Position numbers and translations under genes: made by a program. A stretch of 36,274 bases of DNA, from positions 429,991 to 466,264 of the forward strand of contig CP016202.1 of the NCBI GenBank assembly GCA_003433295.1, read 5' to 3'. The notes beneath the pieces were generated by a model that saw only the letters and a list, made by a program, of their open reading frames with translations, was not told the DNA's origin and searched no databases. This stretch comes from Eubacterium minutum ATCC 700079. GTDB taxonomy: Bacteria; Bacillota; Clostridia; Peptostreptococcales; Anaerovoracaceae. Shown one piece after another: positions 1 through 7,614 of the stretch; the first letter of the stretch is position 1, and every line of letters starts with the position of its first letter.

Positions 1-1
1 A

Positions 2-2230
2 GTTCAGTCTTCCGGCAGAATCTATACGTGCGGACAACTTATACACAACGCCTCTGTCACTGACGATCTGGCAAAGCGCGGCGTGAATATCATCAGTTCG
101 CCTGAAGAAGCATCTTCCGGCGACACAATAATAATACGTTCACACGGTGAATCAAAGTCGTTTTACAAGCGGGCCGAAGAACTTGATTTAAACGTTGTCG
201 ACGCCACATGCCCTTTCGTCGCACGGATACACGAACTTGTTTCAGACGCATACAAATCGGGCAAAAACATAGTCATAGCGGGTGACCGCAATCATCCCGA
301 AGTCGTCGGCATAAACGGCTGGTGCGAAAATTCGGCTCAAATATTCATGTCAGGCGCGGAGGCGGAAAAATTCGACAAAGATTCCGCTTTCTTAGTGGCT
401 CAGACCACACTAACCGAAAAGATTTTTTCAGATGTGACAGCCTCTCTGGAAAAACAAGGGGTTAAACTTGAAATACAAAACACCATCTGCAGCGCGACGT
501 CTGAACGCCAGAGATCGGCATCCCGACTCGCTGAAACGGTCGATGCCATGGTAATAATAGGCGGAAAAAACTCTTCGAACACGCAAAAATTATATGAAAT
601 CTGTAAGAAAAAACAAAAAAATTCCTTCTCCGTCGAAGATATTGATGATTTACCGTTGAAAGAACTGAGAAAATGTAATACAATAGGAATTGCGGCAGGT
701 GCATCGACACCTGAACGCGTGATTAAGGAGGTTATTTCTACAATGAGTGAAAACATCACTAACGAAAACAACATTTCAATGGCAGACATCATGGAAGAAA
801 TCGATGCGACTTTGTCTTTGCCTCGCAACGGCGACATCGTTACCGGTAGAGTCGATCAGGTTACCGACAATGAAATCATCGTGAACATGGGCTGCAAAAA
901 AGACGGCATTCTTTCTGTAGACGAGATCTCTATGGAAGAGGGTCAGAAATTGTCCGACTTATTCCATGTCGGCGATGAAATCAAAGCTAAAGTAATCAAA
1001 ACCGACGATAACGACGGTGGGATTCTGTTGTCAAAGAAAAGATTGGAAGTCAGCGAACACTGGAACGAAATCAACGAAGCTTTTGAAAATAAAGCGACTA
1101 TCGATGTTAAGGTTATCAGGCCGGTAAGAGGCGGGGTTATCGCCGCTTACAAGGAAGTTTCGGGATTCATCCCTCTATCTCAGCTTTCAAATAAGTTCGT
1201 GGAAAATGCGGACGAATTTATCGGGCAGGTTCTTTCTGTAAAGATCATAAGAATCGATCAGAGAAGAAATAGGGTTGTCTTCTCCCATAAAGCGGTTCTG
1301 AGCGAAGAAAGACGCAAGCAGATTGACGAGATTTGGGAAACCCTCAATGTCGACGATATAGTCGAGGGTAAAGTTATGAGGTTTACCGACTACGGCGCTT
1401 TCGTGGATCTGGGCGGAATCGACGGGTTGCTTCATATTTCCGAGATTTCTTGGGGCAAGCTCAAGCATCCTACGGAAATGCTGGAACTGTCTCAGACGAT
1501 TAACGTCAGGATCCTTTCCATGAACAGAGAGAAAGGAAAGATTTCCCTCGGCTTGAAACAGACGACACCGGAGCCTTGGTCCATAATTGAAGACAAGTAT
1601 CATCCGGGGCAGATAATTTCGGGCGAAGTGGTTCAGCTTAAAGAATACGGTGCTTTCGTGGAAATCGAGCCAGGACTCGACGGACTTGTTCATATTTCGG
1701 AAGTTGCCAACAAGCGAGTGCTCAATATCGCCGATGAGCTTAAAGTCGGACAGAAGATAAAAGCGAAGATTCTCGGAATCGATACGGAAAGGCACAGAAT
1801 AAGCCTCTCGATCAAAGAAGCTTTAAATGACGGGGAATCGTTCGATATTGACGATGATGATTCCGAAACCTCTTCCGGCTCCTGCGACATCACTTCCCGG
1901 GATACCGATTCCGAAGACGATAAAGTATCGGCAAAATCCGATGAGTCGGATGCGCCTTCCGCCTCAAACGATGAAACGACGGCTGATGAAACAGCGGCTG
2001 ATGAAACAGCGGCTCAGGAAAATGAACCGGTTTCTTCGGAGGAAAGCTCAGTTTCAGAAGATGCAGTCACCTCCGGCGAGAGCGAAGAAGCCGAGAAATC
2101 TGTCGAGGAACCGGCAAAATCCGATGAGGAAGCTTCAACTTCCGACGATGATAAAGAAAAAGAGTCGGAAGAAGCGGTGGCGCTCCTTGAAGACGGCGAA
2201 AACTTCTGCGACGTGTACGGAGGCTGCTAA
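2..2230 (+). CDS. ispH-rpsA: IspH (HMBPP reductase) fused to ribosomal protein S1, 5' end outside window
   Basis: The frame is open from the first bases, so the start lies upstream. The first half is IspH, the [4Fe-4S] enzyme that reduces HMBPP to IPP and DMAPP in the last step of the MEP isoprenoid pathway. Visible are IYTCGQLIHN, RSHGES, DATCPFV (second cluster cysteine), NHPEVVG and TICSATSERQ (third cluster cysteine); the first cysteine is outside. After about base 743 come four S1 RNA-binding domains (roughly bases 830-1040, 1085-1300, 1350-1560 and 1605-1820), the last two typical with YGAFVDL/YGAFVEI and HISE. The final 130 residues are an acidic Ser/Glu/Asp-rich tail containing ADETAADETAA repeats. 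IspH-S1 fusions are known from Clostridia, so the fusion is not an assembly error. Four domains rather than six is the short Gram-positive form of S1. Confidence 0.95.
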   Translation, partial: VQSSGRIYTCGQLIHNASVTDDLAKRGVNIISSPEEASSGDTIIIRSHGESKSFYKRAEELDLNVVDATCPFVARIHELVSDAYKSGKNIVIAGDRNHPEVVGINGWCENSAQIFMSGAEAEKFDKDSAFLVAQTTLTEKIFSDVTASLEKQGVKLEIQNTICSATSERQRSASRLAETVDAMVIIGGKNSSNTQKLYEICKKKQKNSFSVEDIDDLPLKELRKCNTIGIAAGASTPERVIKEVISTMSENITNENNISMADIMEEIDATLSLPRNGDIVTGRVDQVTDNEIIVNMGCKKDGILSVDEISMEEGQKLSDLFHVGDEIKAKVIKTDDNDGGILLSKKRLEVSEHWNEINEAFENKATIDVKVIRPVRGGVIAAYKEVSGFIPLSQLSNKFVENADEFIGQVLSVKIIRIDQRRNRVVFSHKAVLSEERRKQIDEIWETLNVDDIVEGKVMRFTDYGAFVDLGGIDGLLHISEISWGKLKHPTEMLELSQTINVRILSMNREKGKISLGLKQTTPEPWSIIEDKYHPGQIISGEVVQLKEYGAFVEIEPGLDGLVHISEVANKRVLNIADELKVGQKIKAKILGIDTERHRISLSIKEALNDGESFDIDDDDSETSSGSCDITSRDTDSEDDKVSAKSDESDAPSASNDETTADETAADETAAQENEPVSSEESSVSEDAVTSGESEEAEKSVEEPAKSDEEASTSDDDKEKESEEAVALLEDGENFCDVYGGC
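724..745 (+). promoter_or_regulatory. Internal Shine-Dalgarno and in-frame ATG at the IspH/S1 joint
   Basis: TAAGGAGG (724-731) lies 11 nt before an in-frame ATG (743-745). This is exactly where IspH homology ends (AAGASTPERVIKEV) and the S1 leader (MSENITNENN) begins. It could allow S1 to be made alone as well as in the fusion. The motif is seen directly; its use is inferred. Confidence 0.5.
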
Positions 2231-2274
2231 TCGAGTTCAGTTCGATCTTTGCGCGCGTTAAGCCTGTGCGCTGC

Positions 2275-2311
2275 GAAAAGGGCTGTCGATTGTTAATCGA
2301 CAGCCCTTTTC
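2275..2311. terminator. Bidirectional rho-independent terminator between convergent genes
   Basis: A perfect 17-bp stem (2275-2291 with 2295-2311) has a 3-nt loop. A-rich and T-rich arm ends give a U run in either direction. It ends the ispH-S1 transcript on the plus strand and the tad operon on the minus strand. The stop codon of the minus-strand gene (2293-2295) overlaps the loop. Confidence 0.85.
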
Positions 2312-2853
2312 GGTATAGGTTCATCGACGATCGCCACATAATTATCATAGTACAGACGATTGAGTTTCCTGTATATGGATTTCAAATCCCCTCTGTTTCT
2401 TCTAAAAATCCTGTACGCCTGCGACGCCATCCCCCTGTCCCTCAGCTCTATTTTTTTCGAGAGCAGAATCAAAACTTCGGCTATGTCATCTGTAACCTGT
2501 CCTCTGTTTTTATAGATGAACGGCGAATACAAAAGAACCGCATCAGATGTTCCGGGATCGTACATGATATACTTTGACGCTATCCTGTATTCTCCTATAT
2601 AGAAATAACGATTTTCTGTCTCAAACATCTTCTCTATTATCGAAATAAGCAGAAGTACAGCTTTTTCGAAGCTTATACTTTCTACCGCGATTATCGGAAC
2701 ATACTCTGCCGTATCCACGACGGCAAGCGTTTCCCTCTTCAAATTCACAAATGACATAGAAAAAAACAGGCTTGCAATCCGCTGAGAAAGAATTTCCTTT
2801 TGAAACCGCTTGATTGAACTCTCTGAATATCTTAACTCCAAAAAACCGCTCAT
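2293..2853 (-). CDS. DUF6382-like protein, last gene of the tad operon
   Basis: A 186-residue protein of unknown function with no signal peptide or membrane segment. The pattern FLELRYSES...FQKEILSQRI, then a central YIGEYRIASKYIMYDP and LLYSPF, resembles the N-terminal domain called DUF6382. That domain is often joined to an FHA domain in proteins encoded beside clostridial tad loci; no FHA domain follows here. The start has a good Shine-Dalgarno (AAGGAG, 5 nt before ATG). It begins 34 nt after the preceding pseudopilin gene, so it is probably co-transcribed. A cytoplasmic accessory role in pilus assembly or signalling is inferred from position. The family call is from memory of its pattern and is moderate. 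Confidence 0.6.
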   Translation of the reverse strand: MSGFLELRYSESSIKRFQKEILSQRIASLFFSMSFVNLKRETLAVVDTAEYVPIIAVESISFEKAVLLLISIIEKMFETENRYFYIGEYRIASKYIMYDPGTSDAVLLYSPFIYKNRGQVTDDIAEVLILLSKKIELRDRGMASQAYRIFRRNRGDLKSIYRKLNRLYYDNYVAIVDEPIPKRAVD

Positions 2854-2887
2854 ACCCTCTCCTTCTCTATCTTTTTATATTTTCATC

Positions 2888-3706
2888 TTATCCGCCGCAG
2901 ATTCCGCACCTCCTGTATCCCTTTTCGATGGCGGAGTTTTTTCCGATCCCGATGTAATACTTGTCCACAGATCTGCAATCATGCAGGTGATAAGCCTCAC
3001 CCGAATTTTCAAAGCAGAATACAGGTGTGCCGTCTGGAACTTTTGAAGCGCCGCAGTTCCGGCACCCATGGAATCTGCTTCTGGTATTTCCGTTAAGGTA
3101 CACCTGATGGCATGCCGCTTTAAGATATCGACAGCTTTTGTTGTGATAATGCGTGCCGGCATCGGGAAAAACATAAACTGTCGGACCTCCGCTATCCTTT
3201 CCGCCGTAGTAGCTTCCCGTAAATGCTCTGCCCACAACGCTTCCCGAATATCTGATCGAACTTATCGCTCCCAAGGGGTTTTTCTCATTTATCTTTCCGG
3301 CGAATGATACACTTATCAGGTCATCTCCCCTAAGCGCTGAAGAAAATCCTGCTTTCTCCGAGTAAAGGTACCTGTATCCCGTAATCCTGAAAGATTCCAG
3401 CGAAGGGTTTTCCTTCCTTATCCTGAGATTAAGCGCGATTGGAAGCGCTGCGGGATTTTTTCTTAGAACATTTTTTGCCATTTCAAGACGCAATTCTTCT
3501 ACGACCCCGAAATTCATGTTTTCCCATGTCCTTATAGCCGGAATTATACTGATGAGCAACAACATGGCAATGATAAATGCCGGCAGAATTACTGCGGCTT
3601 CAACCATATAACTGCCTTTCCTGTTGATTTTCGCGGAACACGTTTTTCCCTTTTTCTCATCTTTATTCCCCTGTCCCTGCCTATCCATACGTCTTCTTAA
3701 AAACAT
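2888..3706 (-). CDS. TadE-like pseudopilin with two HCCC metal-site-like motifs
   Basis: A secreted or membrane-anchored protein of about 272 residues. Near the N-terminus, after a basic stretch, is KGSYMVEAAVILPAFIIAML: a Gly followed by Glu at +5 and a hydrophobic helix, the TadE-type signal cut by prepilin peptidase. The C-terminal 100 residues hold two copies of His-x3-Cys-x22-Cys-x2-Cys. The first is at about residues 188-218 (YHNKSC ... CRNC), the second at about 240-270 (YHLHDC ... CGIC), with identical spacing, suggesting two zinc- or iron-binding modules outside the membrane. ATG 3706 is preferred (GGTGA 5 nt upstream); GTG 3715 and ATG 3688 are alternatives. It overlaps the upstream gene by about 26 nt, which suggests translational coupling. 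Substrate and partner are unknown. Confidence 0.7.
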   Translation of the reverse strand: MFLRRRMDRQGQGNKDEKKGKTCSAKINRKGSYMVEAAVILPAFIIAMLLLISIIPAIRTWENMNFGVVEELRLEMAKNVLRKNPAALPIALNLRIRKENPSLESFRITGYRYLYSEKAGFSSALRGDDLISVSFAGKINEKNPLGAISSIRYSGSVVGRAFTGSYYGGKDSGGPTVYVFPDAGTHYHNKSCRYLKAACHQVYLNGNTRSRFHGCRNCGASKVPDGTPVFCFENSGEAYHLHDCRSVDKYYIGIGKNSAIEKGYRRCGICGG

Positions 3707-5048
3707 AGTTTTCACCGTTTATCTTCAATCTCACAGTCAATCCTCTATTGTAATCTTTAATCTTAAATCCGCCGTAGTATAAGATTTTCATGTTGATTTC
3801 AATCAGATCCATCATCCTTAAAAGCTTTACGTCGTTGTCTATAAGCATTATCATGCCCGATATATACTCTTCATATTTTTCCCCTCTTTTATTGTCGGGA
3901 TTTATATAAGGAACTTTGGAATCAAAATCCTTTGCGGTCAAACTTTTCCCGTCTTTTTCATCGGAATTTCTTCCGGGGTCCGCGGATTCCCCGTGGCTTT
4001 TGTCAATCCTTTTCTTCCCTTTTTCATCGACGGGTTTACGCCCTCCTCCGTTTCTCTTTTTATCTTTGCCCTTCTTCTCTTTCGCACTTTTAATAATTGA
4101 TTCGATATCCGTCGCCCATGAAGATGAATCCTTATAAAAAGGGACTTTCTCGCCATTTATCAGAAGATGATAATCATTTCTCGCTTCCGCAAGCGACCAT
4201 GCCGCCTGAATTGCCTTCTGCGTGGCAGCCGCCCACGGACCGGGCGTAAGCAATTCGGCGGCCGCCAGCGTTTCCGCGGATTTAACCTTATCACTTTGCA
4301 GATATATCATATTCATGACGCTTCTGAGAAGTATTATCTTTTTTTTGGTCGAACTTTCATTTTCTTCATCTGTATTTTTACCATTCAAAATATACTCCTG
4401 CTCGCATCTGAAAAAGGTTTTTCCAAGTTTTTTTTCATCGGCGCGATTCTTGAAGTATTTCTCAATGTACTTTCTCTGAAAGTATTTATCCGTTCCCGCC
4501 TTTATTAGTTCATCGAAGTTCTTTATATTCCTGAGAGTCTCTCTGAGGCGTTTTATCGAAAAGGCATCGGCGGAGCCATGCGACGGCAGATCCGAAAACT
4601 TTATGTTTTTGGGAGAAATCGTGTGAGCATCGTTTGCAGCTTTTATTTCTTTAATACCTCTGTCTTTGTTCAGAACAGCACACTTTCCTTCTTTTACTAT
4701 CTGTTCGTTAAAGCAAACGGTGCTTTCCAGTGAATGCGGATACAGATCACAGTCCACGTTTTCAACTTTTATGTACTTCTTGTTCCCGAATGAAGCCGTC
4801 GCGTAAAAATCAATCTTCTCGTTTATATCCTTTGCTATTCCGTTAAATCCAAAGATTCCGTATCTGCCCTGTAAATTCAGGTCGTATTCGCCCAAAACAG
4901 ATTCACACCACACCAACCCCAGTTCTTTTGCCGAACTTCTGATTCCGGCAGATTTCGCCGCCTTTACAAAGATCATAACCATTGATACCAAGGTTACAAA
5001 CAGAAGCATTATCAAAATCGTCGCAGAGCCTTTCCTGTTCCTCAACAT
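3681..5048 (-). CDS. DUF5702-like Tad-associated membrane protein
   Basis: A 455-residue protein with one N-terminal membrane helix (GSATILIMLLFVTLVSMVMI) followed by a large, mostly extracytoplasmic region. The pattern after the helix (KAAKSAGIRSSAKELGLVWCESVLGEYDLNLQGRYGIFGF, here about residues 29-68) matches the start of DUF5702 proteins found in clostridial tad loci, where it reads as ES/A-rich helix, EYN-like and EEYGLF. Residues about 300-370 are very Lys/Gly/Glu-rich and probably disordered. The helix follows a Gly but lacks Glu at +5, so it may not be processed like the neighbouring pilins. The start has AAGGA before ATG. It is encoded between two TadE-like genes and is likely a minor pilus component (inference). 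Confidence 0.6.
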   Translation of the reverse strand: MLRNRKGSATILIMLLFVTLVSMVMIFVKAAKSAGIRSSAKELGLVWCESVLGEYDLNLQGRYGIFGFNGIAKDINEKIDFYATASFGNKKYIKVENVDCDLYPHSLESTVCFNEQIVKEGKCAVLNKDRGIKEIKAANDAHTISPKNIKFSDLPSHGSADAFSIKRLRETLRNIKNFDELIKAGTDKYFQRKYIEKYFKNRADEKKLGKTFFRCEQEYILNGKNTDEENESSTKKKIILLRSVMNMIYLQSDKVKSAETLAAAELLTPGPWAAATQKAIQAAWSLAEARNDYHLLINGEKVPFYKDSSSWATDIESIIKSAKEKKGKDKKRNGGGRKPVDEKGKKRIDKSHGESADPGRNSDEKDGKSLTAKDFDSKVPYINPDNKRGEKYEEYISGMIMLIDNDVKLLRMMDLIEINMKILYYGGFKIKDYNRGLTVRLKINGENYVFKKTYG

Positions 5049-5131
5049 AGTATCCTTCTTTCAAAACAGCTTGAGCGAATCAATCATTTCCTTATTTCAA
5101 AGCAGAATAATGAATCCTCAGAAATACTTGT

Positions 5132-5566
5132 TCACCTTTCTTTACTTGCACCGAATCCCTTTTTCAGCCTTATGCTGTCAGCGGGATTGAGCATATAGCA
5201 TTTCCCCGATATTTCCCTCTTCAAAATCCCTCCGCTTATGCCTTTCAGTACCGTCTCGATATTTTGAGAATCATTTTTAATAGAAAATATCAGGTCGTTT
5301 TTCATCGCCTTACCCGACAGTTTTTCATGCAATCCCGTTTGGGCGTTCATGCCCTTGTGGAAATGAATCAGAAGAATTATCATGCTCAAAATCATAAGTA
5401 TGACTACCGGTATAACTATAGCGGCCTCCACGATGGATTCGCCACGTTTGTTACAGACTCTCCTATTTCCGGGTATGGATTCGCCACGTTTGCCACACAC
5501 TCTCCTATTTCCGGGTATGGATTCGCCGCCTTTGTCACACACTCTCGTTTTTCTGCAAACAGACAC
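5132..5566 (-). CDS. TadE-like pseudopilin with repeated N-terminal leader
   Basis: A 144-residue protein. After the leader comes RGESIVEAAIVIPVVILMI, a TadE-type processing site (Gly, then Glu at +5) and membrane helix, followed by about 80 polar residues. The leader contains nearly three copies of a 14-residue unit ending in GESI (RVCDKGGESIPGN, RVCGKRGESIPGN, RVCNKRGESIVEA); only the last runs into the helix. The likely start is GTG 5566 behind AGGTGA, which overlaps the stop of the small pilin gene, so the two are tightly coupled. A minor pilin role follows from family and context. The leader expansion may be recent slippage and its effect on export is unknown. Confidence 0.7.
   Translation of the reverse strand: MSVCRKTRVCDKGGESIPGNRRVCGKRGESIPGNRRVCNKRGESIVEAAIVIPVVILMILSMIILLIHFHKGMNAQTGLHEKLSGKAMKNDLIFSIKNDSQNIETVLKGISGGILKREISGKCYMLNPADSIRLKKGFGASKER
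5433..5557. repeat. 42-nt tandem repeat, nearly three copies, inside a pseudopilin gene
   Basis: Copies begin at 5433, 5475 and 5517, each with ATGGATTCGCC on the plus strand. The first two differ at only a few bases; the third diverges over its last third. The unit is a multiple of three and keeps the minus-strand reading frame, adding 14 residues per copy to the N-terminus of the TadE-like protein. Confidence 0.9.
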
Positions 5567-5571
5567 TTACG

Positions 5572-5730
5572 TCACCTTGAATTCAGGGTATTAAAGGTCT
5601 TGTTTATAAACGACGTGATTTCAGATTTGAATATAAGTCCAAGCGCTACCGCCAGTGCAATCAATATGGCCACCTGAACCATCTCCATGGGCATGATTCC
5701 GCCTCTGTTCTCTTTTAATTTCCTAAACAT
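5572..5730 (-). CDS. flp: Small Flp-type pilin, 52 residues
   Basis: This short gene was read directly. The protein starts MFRKLKENRGGIMPMEMVQV and continues into a hydrophobic helix (AILIALAVALGLIF), ending INKTFNTLNSR. It has a basic leader, Gly, then Glu at +5 and one helix, the layout of Flp pilins cut by a TadV/CpaA-type peptidase. It resembles the short Flp1-like proteins of Firmicutes, which lack the classic Glu-Tyr pair. The Shine-Dalgarno AGGAGG lies inside the last codons of the upstream tadC-like gene, and the start is 4 nt past that gene's stop, so translation is coupled. It is the best candidate in the operon for the major pilus subunit. Confidence 0.8.
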   Translation of the reverse strand: MFRKLKENRGGIMPMEMVQVAILIALAVALGLIFKSEITSFINKTFNTLNSR

Positions 5731-5734
5731 GCTT

Positions 5735-6742
5735 TCAACCTCCTTTTACCTGTAACATCGCCGGAAGCGCCGTCACTATGATAAGCACAACCAGCAGGAT
5801 TGCGAGCGGAAACGATAATTTGGATTCCGCAAGTTTTCCTTTTTCAACAGCTTTCTTCTTTCTTTCCTCCCATATCATTCCACCGTCACTTCTCAATTTT
5901 TCACGTAGATCAACTCCTTTCTTCTGATTATCGGCGATTAGTGATACCACTCTCGAAAACCACCTGTTTCCAATCTTGTCGGCGCTCTCCTGCAATATTG
6001 ATATTAAGTTCCTGTTGCTTTTTTCCGACTTTTCCTCAACGTCTGCCAGAACTTCTCCAAGATAATCTCCGTTTCTATTTTTCCTATATCCTCCTACGAT
6101 GGTTCTGAACGCATCGTTGAATATAAGACCACAGTTCAAAAGCATCAGCAGCTGATCGTTAAAGCCGGGGAGCGATCTGATAATCATTTCGTCCCTGCGC
6201 ACTCTCTTGTCATATTCCTTTTTTCTGATATCGAAGTACATGATAAATATAATCATGAACGGAATAACTATGAGTAAAACGGAATTGTAATTTCTCACTC
6301 TTTCCCAATATAATCGCGTGTCGTTCGAAACTTTCGCGGGCAGGATCACCGTCTTTTCTCCCGAGTCGCCGATCTTATCAACCGTACTTCTTATCACATT
6401 CGTCAGTTCGCTTTCCGGATCGGTTTTTTCAATGATTCTCTTCTCCTTATCGACTTTCCCGTTAAGCGTGACCGTTACACTTTCCTCTACGGCTTTTGCG
6501 CCTTTTTTCGCTCTGACCTTAAGCGGGTACGAGACAAAATCCTTGTTCGTTTTTCTCGTTATTCCGATTAGATTTCCTTTCTTGTCAACAATATATTTTT
6601 CTCCTCCGCTTGCGTCCTTATAAAACAATATCCCTATGACCACGAGAGTGCCCGCAATTAAAAGCATCAACTTACCCCGGGTTTCTTTTCTGCAAAGGAA
6701 TCTTTTCAGATTCTTCCACTCCGCCAAAACGTCCACTTTCAT
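5735..6742 (-). CDS. tadC: TadC-like inner-membrane platform protein (T2SSF family)
   Basis: Second platform protein of the pilus machine; with TadB it anchors the ATPase TadA in the membrane. From ATG 6742 it has about 335 residues. An N-terminal helix (KLMLLIAGTLVVIGILFYKD) is followed by about 115 polar residues, a second helix (SVLLIVIPFMIIFIMYF), a cytoplasmic T2SSF domain (RSLPGFNDQLLMLLNCGL...) and a C-terminal helix (LAILLVVLIIVTALP). The polar region between the first two helices is longer than in the TadC proteins I recall. ATG 6742 has AGGAG at good spacing. The frame stays open to a TTG at 6838, but that 32-residue extension is rich in Arg, Gly and Ser and has no clear ribosome-binding site. 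Confidence 0.75.
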   Translation of the reverse strand: MKVDVLAEWKNLKRFLCRKETRGKLMLLIAGTLVVIGILFYKDASGGEKYIVDKKGNLIGITRKTNKDFVSYPLKVRAKKGAKAVEESVTVTLNGKVDKEKRIIEKTDPESELTNVIRSTVDKIGDSGEKTVILPAKVSNDTRLYWERVRNYNSVLLIVIPFMIIFIMYFDIRKKEYDKRVRRDEMIIRSLPGFNDQLLMLLNCGLIFNDAFRTIVGGYRKNRNGDYLGEVLADVEEKSEKSNRNLISILQESADKIGNRWFSRVVSLIADNQKKGVDLREKLRSDGGMIWEERKKKAVEKGKLAESKLSFPLAILLVVLIIVTALPAMLQVKGG

Positions 6743-6841
6743 ACTTCTCCTCCGATCCCCGTCGCCACGTCTGAATCCTTTGCCTAAAATTCGGCTCGAA
6801 CTATTCCACCATTCTTCTACCGGCGCATACCGGCGCAAATT

Positions 6842-7603
6842 TTAAATTTCAATATCGGTAATCCTCTCCATCATCCTATATGCAGCAAACACGCCGCCCA
6901 AAGCCGCCGACATTGCAATTCTGCCTTCCGCTGTCTGATACATTACGGAAAGATATTCGGGAGAAAGAAGTCGTAAAAACAGAATCACGATTATGGGCAT
7001 GAACGTTATTATTCTCCCCTCAAACTTCCGTTGGCTCACAATCTGCTTTATTTCTTTCTCTATTTCAATCTTTTGACTTATAATATCCGATGTCTTGTGT
7101 ATGGCTGACACGAAATCTCCTCCGCTTCTAAGGCATGACTCATATACTCTGACAAATGTTTTGATATCTTCTATATCCGCCCGCCCGGCAAAATTACCGA
7201 GTGCTTCGGTAACACTGCCGTTCATACTTTCCACTTCCGCCAGCACGCGATTTATTTCTATGATGATCAGGTCTTTCCCGGAATATATTTTCAGCAATTC
7301 TTGTCTCGCTTCTCTAATTCCTTCTTCCATATGTCTTCCCGTTGATAGGGATGATGCGATGCACGACAGAAAATCTCTGAACTGTATAATCAATATTTCT
7401 TTGTTTTTCCGCAAAATCAAATCGTCCACATACCTTTGCGCCGGTCTGTACAAAACAATTGTAAATACCGCCGTCATAAACGTGTTGTAGAACAGTATTC
7501 CGATTCCCGCCGTGAAAAGCGCCAGCGCCACGATTACACACATCCTCCTTGCGGGCGAGGGATCAAGACCCGAAATTCCCGCTTTCACACACCTCTCACT
7601 CAT
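6842..7603 (-). CDS. tadB: TadB-like inner-membrane platform protein (T2SSF family)
   Basis: About 253 residues. Two N-terminal hydrophobic stretches (MCVIVALALFTAGIGILFY and MTAVFTIVLY) are followed by a helical cytoplasmic domain with QFRDFLSCIASSLSTGRHMEEGI and VYESCLRSGGDFVSAI, both typical of TadB, and two C-terminal helices. It forms the membrane platform that works with TadA. ATG 7603 is chosen because GAAGGGG lies 6 nt upstream and overlaps the tadA stop (7615-7617); the GTG at 7618 would overlap tadA. It is sandwiched between tadA and tadC, the conserved order. Confidence 0.85.
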   Translation of the reverse strand: MSERCVKAGISGLDPSPARRMCVIVALALFTAGIGILFYNTFMTAVFTIVLYRPAQRYVDDLILRKNKEILIIQFRDFLSCIASSLSTGRHMEEGIREARQELLKIYSGKDLIIIEINRVLAEVESMNGSVTEALGNFAGRADIEDIKTFVRVYESCLRSGGDFVSAIHKTSDIISQKIEIEKEIKQIVSQRKFEGRIITFMPIIVILFLRLLSPEYLSVMYQTAEGRIAMSAALGGVFAAYRMMERITDIEI

Positions 7604-7614
7604 AATTATCCCCT

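Noticed and set aside
1827-2261. A 144-residue frame overlapping the S1 tail
   Set aside because: Arg/Met-rich product of reading acidic repeats out of frame.
5433-5557. 42-nt repeats as a CRISPR array
   Set aside because: Copies are directly adjacent without spacers and keep a coding frame; no cas genes nearby.
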